Assembly (NCBI GenBank): GCA_024959305.1
Contig: JANXGQ010000088.1
Location: 1 to 36,004 of the forward strand
Reading direction: 5' to 3'
Length of the DNA stretch: 36,004 nucleotides
DNA from: Porticoccaceae bacterium
GTDB lineage: Bacteria > Pseudomonadota > Gammaproteobacteria > Pseudomonadales > Porticoccaceae
The position numbers were made by a program, and so were the translations under genes. The notes beneath the pieces are model-generated. The model saw nothing but the letters and a program-made list of their open reading frames with translations. It did no database searches and was not told the DNA's origin. Below, piece after piece: positions 33,237 to 36,004 of the stretch; within the stretch, counting starts at the first letter, position 1, and each line of letters opens with the position of its first letter.

Positions 33237-36004
33237 TGGTTGCCGGCTTCCTTTAGAAGTTTTTGCTGTTGACTATCAAATAGCTTTTGCTGCGCTTGCC
33301 ATGTCGATGGCTCACTGACCTTTAGGACTTGCACCGCCGTCACTTTGTACTCCGGACAGTTGGTAGCCCAGTCGCTGTTATCAGTGGTAATCACATTGGC
33401 CCCGGACAGCGGATGATGAAAGGTGGTGTAAACCACACCTGGTTTAACAGACGAGCTAATCACGGCGCGCAAAACTATATTGCCCACACGACTTTTTATG
33501 CCCACCCAATCATGGTTATTAATACCCCGCTCTTCGGCATCATGGGGGTGAATCTCTAGGCTATCCTGCGGATGCCACTGACTGTTTTCGGTACGTCTGG
33601 TCTGCGCTCCAACATTGTACTGGGACAGAATCCGCCCAGTGGTTAGCAGCAGCGGATACTTGCGGTTGGCGCGCTCCTCGGTGGCCACATATTCAGTCAT
33701 AGCAAAGAAGCCCTTGCCGCGCACAAAGCTCTCGCTGTGCATAAATGGCGTACCCTCGGGACTCTGATCATTACAGGGCCACTGAATACTGCCCAGCTGA
33801 TCCAAACGCTGGTAGCTAACCCCCTGAAAACTCGGCGTCAAGCGGGCTATTTCATCCATAATTTGTGCAGGATGGCTGTAATCAAAATGACAGCCAAGGG
33901 CATTGGCCAACGCCATTGTGGCCTCCCAATCCGCCTTGCCACTCAGTGGTGGTATGGCTTTGCGAACCCTTGAGATGCGTCTTTCAGCATTGGTAAAGGT
34001 GCCATCTTTCTCGAGAAATGAGGCGCCGGGAAGAAAAACATGGGCAAATTTTGCGGTTTCGTTAAGAAATATATCCTGCACGACCAAACAGTCGATTGAA
34101 CGCAGCGCCGCTTCCACATGCTGGGTATTGGGGTCCGACTGGGCAACATCCTCGCCCTGACAGTACAGCCCTTTAAAACTACCCGCGAGGGCTGCATCAA
34201 ACATATTGGGGATACGCAATCCCGGCTCTGGATCCAATGTCACTCCCCACTCGGCCTCAAATAACTCGCGTGTACTCTGATCTGATATATGCCGATAGCC
34301 GGGCAACTCATGGGGAAATGAGCCCATATCGCAGGAACCCTGCACATTATTTTGCCCACGCAGTGGATTGACGCCAACCCCCTCGCGACCAATATTGCCG
34401 GTTAACATGGCTAAATTGGCAATAGCCATCACCGCGGTTGAGCCCTGACTGTGCTCGGTGACACCGAGCCCATAAAAAATAGCAGCGTTGCCAGCTCTGG
34501 CATAGAGCCGCGCTGCCGCGCGCAAATCGGCAGGAGCAACACCGCTAATCTGCTCTATGGCTTCGGGAGAATGCTGCTTGTTTAAGATAAATTTACGCCA
34601 TTTCTCGAACTGTGCCCTATCACAGCGCTGCTGTATATAGTCAGAGGCTTCAAGCCCCTCGTCCAGCACCGTGTAAGCCAGTGCATTCAGTACAGTCACA
34701 TTGGTACCCGGACGCACCGGCAGATGATAATCGGCCTTGATATGAGGCGCATTGACCAACTCGATTTTTCGAGGGTCAATAACGATCAATTTAGCGCCTT
34801 CCCGCAAACGGCGTTTTAAACGGGAACCGAACACCGGATGGGCCTCGGTGGGATTGGCACCCATAACAAGCACCACATCGGCCTCTGCCACCGAGGCAAA
34901 GGTCTGGGTGCCAGCAGATTCTCCCAGCGTGGTTTTTAACCCAAAACCAGTGGGTGAATGACAGACCCGCGCACAGGTATCAATATTATTGTTGGCAAAT
35001 CCGGCGCGCACCATTTTTTGTACCAGATACACTTCTTCGTTGGTGCACCGAGAAGAGGAGATGGCACCTACAGCATTGCGCCCGTATTTTTCTTGGATAG
35101 CTCTAAAACGCTGTGCGGCATAATCCACCGCTTGCTGCCAGCTGACCTGCCGCCAAGGATCATCAATACTATCGCGAATCATCGGTGTTGTGACGCGATC
35201 TTTATGGGTGGCATAGCCAAACGCAAAGCGGCCTTTAACACAGCCGTGGCCCTCATTGGCCTTGCCATCCTTGCTAGGAATCATGCGCACCACCTGATCA
35301 CCTTTCATTTCAGCCTTAAATGAACAGCCCACACCACAGTAGGCACAGGTCGTGGCAACACTGTGTTCTGGCTTGCCAAATTCGATAATACTTTTTTCGG
35401 TCAGGGTCGCCGTTGGGCAGGCATTGACACAGGCCCCGCAGGAGACACATTCGGAGTCCATAAACGCATCCTGCTGGCTGGCGCTCACCTTGGATGCAAA
35501 TCCGCGCCCCTCGATGGTAAGGGCATATGTACCCTGCACTTCCTCACAGGCGCGCACACAGCGCGAGCAGACAATACATTTTGCGGGATCAAAGGTAAAA
35601 TAGGGATTGGATTCATCTTTTTCGGCCGACAGATGATTGGCGCCTTCAAAACCGTAGCGAACTGAGCGCAGACCCAGTTCACCGGCAGTATCCTGAAGTT
35701 CACAGTCGCCATTGGTTGGGCAGGTCAGGCAATCCAGCGGATGATCGGAGATATACAGCTCCATTACATTGCGCCGCAAGCGCGCAATCTCTGCTGATTG
35801 AGTCCTTACCTCCAGCCCCTCCTCCACCAATGTGGTGCAAGAGGCTGGAAAGCCGCGCCGGCCTTCAATTTCAATCACACAAACACGACAGGAGCCAAAT
35901 GATTTAAGCTGATCCGTGGCACAGAGGCGAGGTATCTTTACCCCGGACTCGGCGGCGGCTCGCATAATCGAAGTGCCTTCGGGAACAGTTACCTCTACGC
36001 CATC
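33233..36004 (-). CDS. fdsA: NAD-type formate dehydrogenase alpha subunit (molybdopterin-containing), 5' end cut by window edge
   Basis: This is the catalytic subunit that oxidises formate to CO2 at Mo-bis-MGD and passes electrons through Fe-S clusters toward diaphorase subunits. About 923 residues are visible. In order: an N-terminal [2Fe-2S] domain (C-x10-C-x2-C-x13-C), a His/Cys cluster motif HPLDCLTCPTNGDC, two ferredoxin-like motifs (CIVCSRCVRAC and CVSCGACVNAC), a [4Fe-4S] motif CAYCGVGC, and then the MopB domains. In CARVCHSPTGFGL the second Cys (visible residue 348) is the Mo ligand, so this is a cysteine enzyme, not a selenoenzyme. The frame is open to base 36004, with the start just outside. 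The FdsG and FdsB subunits would be expected upstream beyond the window. Confidence 0.95.
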   Translation of the reverse strand, partial: DGVEVTVPEGTSIMRAAAESGVKIPRLCATDQLKSFGSCRVCVIEIEGRRGFPASCTTLVEEGLEVRTQSAEIARLRRNVMELYISDHPLDCLTCPTNGDCELQDTAGELGLRSVRYGFEGANHLSAEKDESNPYFTFDPAKCIVCSRCVRACEEVQGTYALTIEGRGFASKVSASQQDAFMDSECVSCGACVNACPTATLTEKSIIEFGKPEHSVATTCAYCGVGCSFKAEMKGDQVVRMIPSKDGKANEGHGCVKGRFAFGYATHKDRVTTPMIRDSIDDPWRQVSWQQAVDYAAQRFRAIQEKYGRNAVGAISSSRCTNEEVYLVQKMVRAGFANNNIDTCARVCHSPTGFGLKTTLGESAGTQTFASVAEADVVLVMGANPTEAHPVFGSRLKRRLREGAKLIVIDPRKIELVNAPHIKADYHLPVRPGTNVTVLNALAYTVLDEGLEASDYIQQRCDRAQFEKWRKFILNKQHSPEAIEQISGVAPADLRAAARLYARAGNAAIFYGLGVTEHSQGSTAVMAIANLAMLTGNIGREGVGVNPLRGQNNVQGSCDMGSFPHELPGYRHISDQSTRELFEAEWGVTLDPEPGLRIPNMFDAALAGSFKGLYCQGEDVAQSDPNTQHVEAALRSIDCLVVQDIFLNETAKFAHVFLPGASFLEKDGTFTNAERRISRVRKAIPPLSGKADWEATMALANALGCHFDYSHPAQIMDEIARLTPSFQGVSYQRLDQLGSIQWPCNDQSPEGTPFMHSESFVRGKGFFAMTEYVATEERANRKYPLLLTTGRILSQYNVGAQTRRTENSQWHPQDSLEIHPHDAEERGINNHDWVGIKSRVGNIVLRAVISSSVKPGVVYTTFHHPLSGANVITTDNSDWATNCPEYKVTAVQVLKVSEPSTWQAQQKLFDSQQQKLLKEAGNQ

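Noticed and set aside
1..36004. CRISPR arrays, tRNA or rRNA genes, prophage or integron features
   Set aside because: No regularly spaced repeats, no tRNA cloverleaf-like segments with CCA ends, and no integrase, recombinase, capsid or toxin-antitoxin genes were recognised. Almost all sequence is accounted for by core genes.

Overview
The window is a chromosomal stretch of a free-living gammaproteobacterium. The best fit is a marine, Pseudomonas-related lineage such as the Cellvibrionales/SAR92-type group, but this is inferred from gene content and protein resemblance, not from a marker gene. Supporting points are Pseudomonas-type AceE/AceF, a CysI plus DUF934 pair, BamC next to DapA and a metallo-hydrolase, FabV, NhaB, SohB and BepA. 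Most of the window is ordinary, densely packed core metabolism, largely on the minus strand. I see no prophage, CRISPR array, rRNA or tRNA.

Layout: (1) 1-6.7 kb holds the 3' end of dapE, rsmJ, an AT-rich gap with a cluster of DnaA-box-like sites, the dapA-bamC-MBL hydrolase operon (minus strand), and fabV followed by an LpxL-type acyltransferase. These serve lysine/peptidoglycan precursor synthesis, outer membrane assembly, fatty acid synthesis and lipid A. (2) 6.7-8.2 kb is the only decayed, accessory-looking patch: a frameshifted and 5'-truncated serine hydrolase (beta-lactamase fold) pseudogene, followed by a 215-bp MITE-like element with 23-bp terminal inverted repeats. One repeat overlaps the aceF stop codon. 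(3) 8.2-12.7 kb is aceE-aceF (pyruvate dehydrogenase E1 and E2) with a good sigma-70 promoter. (4) 12.7-19.7 kb holds a lipoprotein M16 peptidase, an AI-2E/PerM-family membrane protein, the periplasmic BepA-like M48 protease, nadA, and an unannotated 37-residue membrane protein just upstream of nadA. (5) 19.7-26 kb holds cysI-DUF934 (sulfite reduction), a Kef-like antiporter, sohB and nhaB.

(6) 26-36 kb is a molybdenum-enzyme island on the minus strand. It has an eight-gene molybdenum cofactor operon (moaC-moaD-moaE-mobA-moeB-moaB-moeA-moaA) and, just upstream of it, the end of an NAD-type formate dehydrogenase operon (alpha subunit cut by the window edge, then fdhD, then fdsD). A small lipoprotein gene with a full-length Shine-Dalgarno sequence lies between them. 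The logic is direct: the Moa, Moe and Mob proteins make Mo-bis-MGD, FdhD sulfurates it, and the formate dehydrogenase alpha subunit uses it.

I did not find an obviously new multi-gene system. The most worthwhile leads are the MITE-like element, the DnaA-box cluster, the small membrane protein linked to nadA, the nested inverted repeats in the nhaB leader, and a perfect 22-bp palindrome inside bamC. Many starts are non-ATG. Where homologues recalled from memory or Shine-Dalgarno spacing argue for a start, I say so in the entry.
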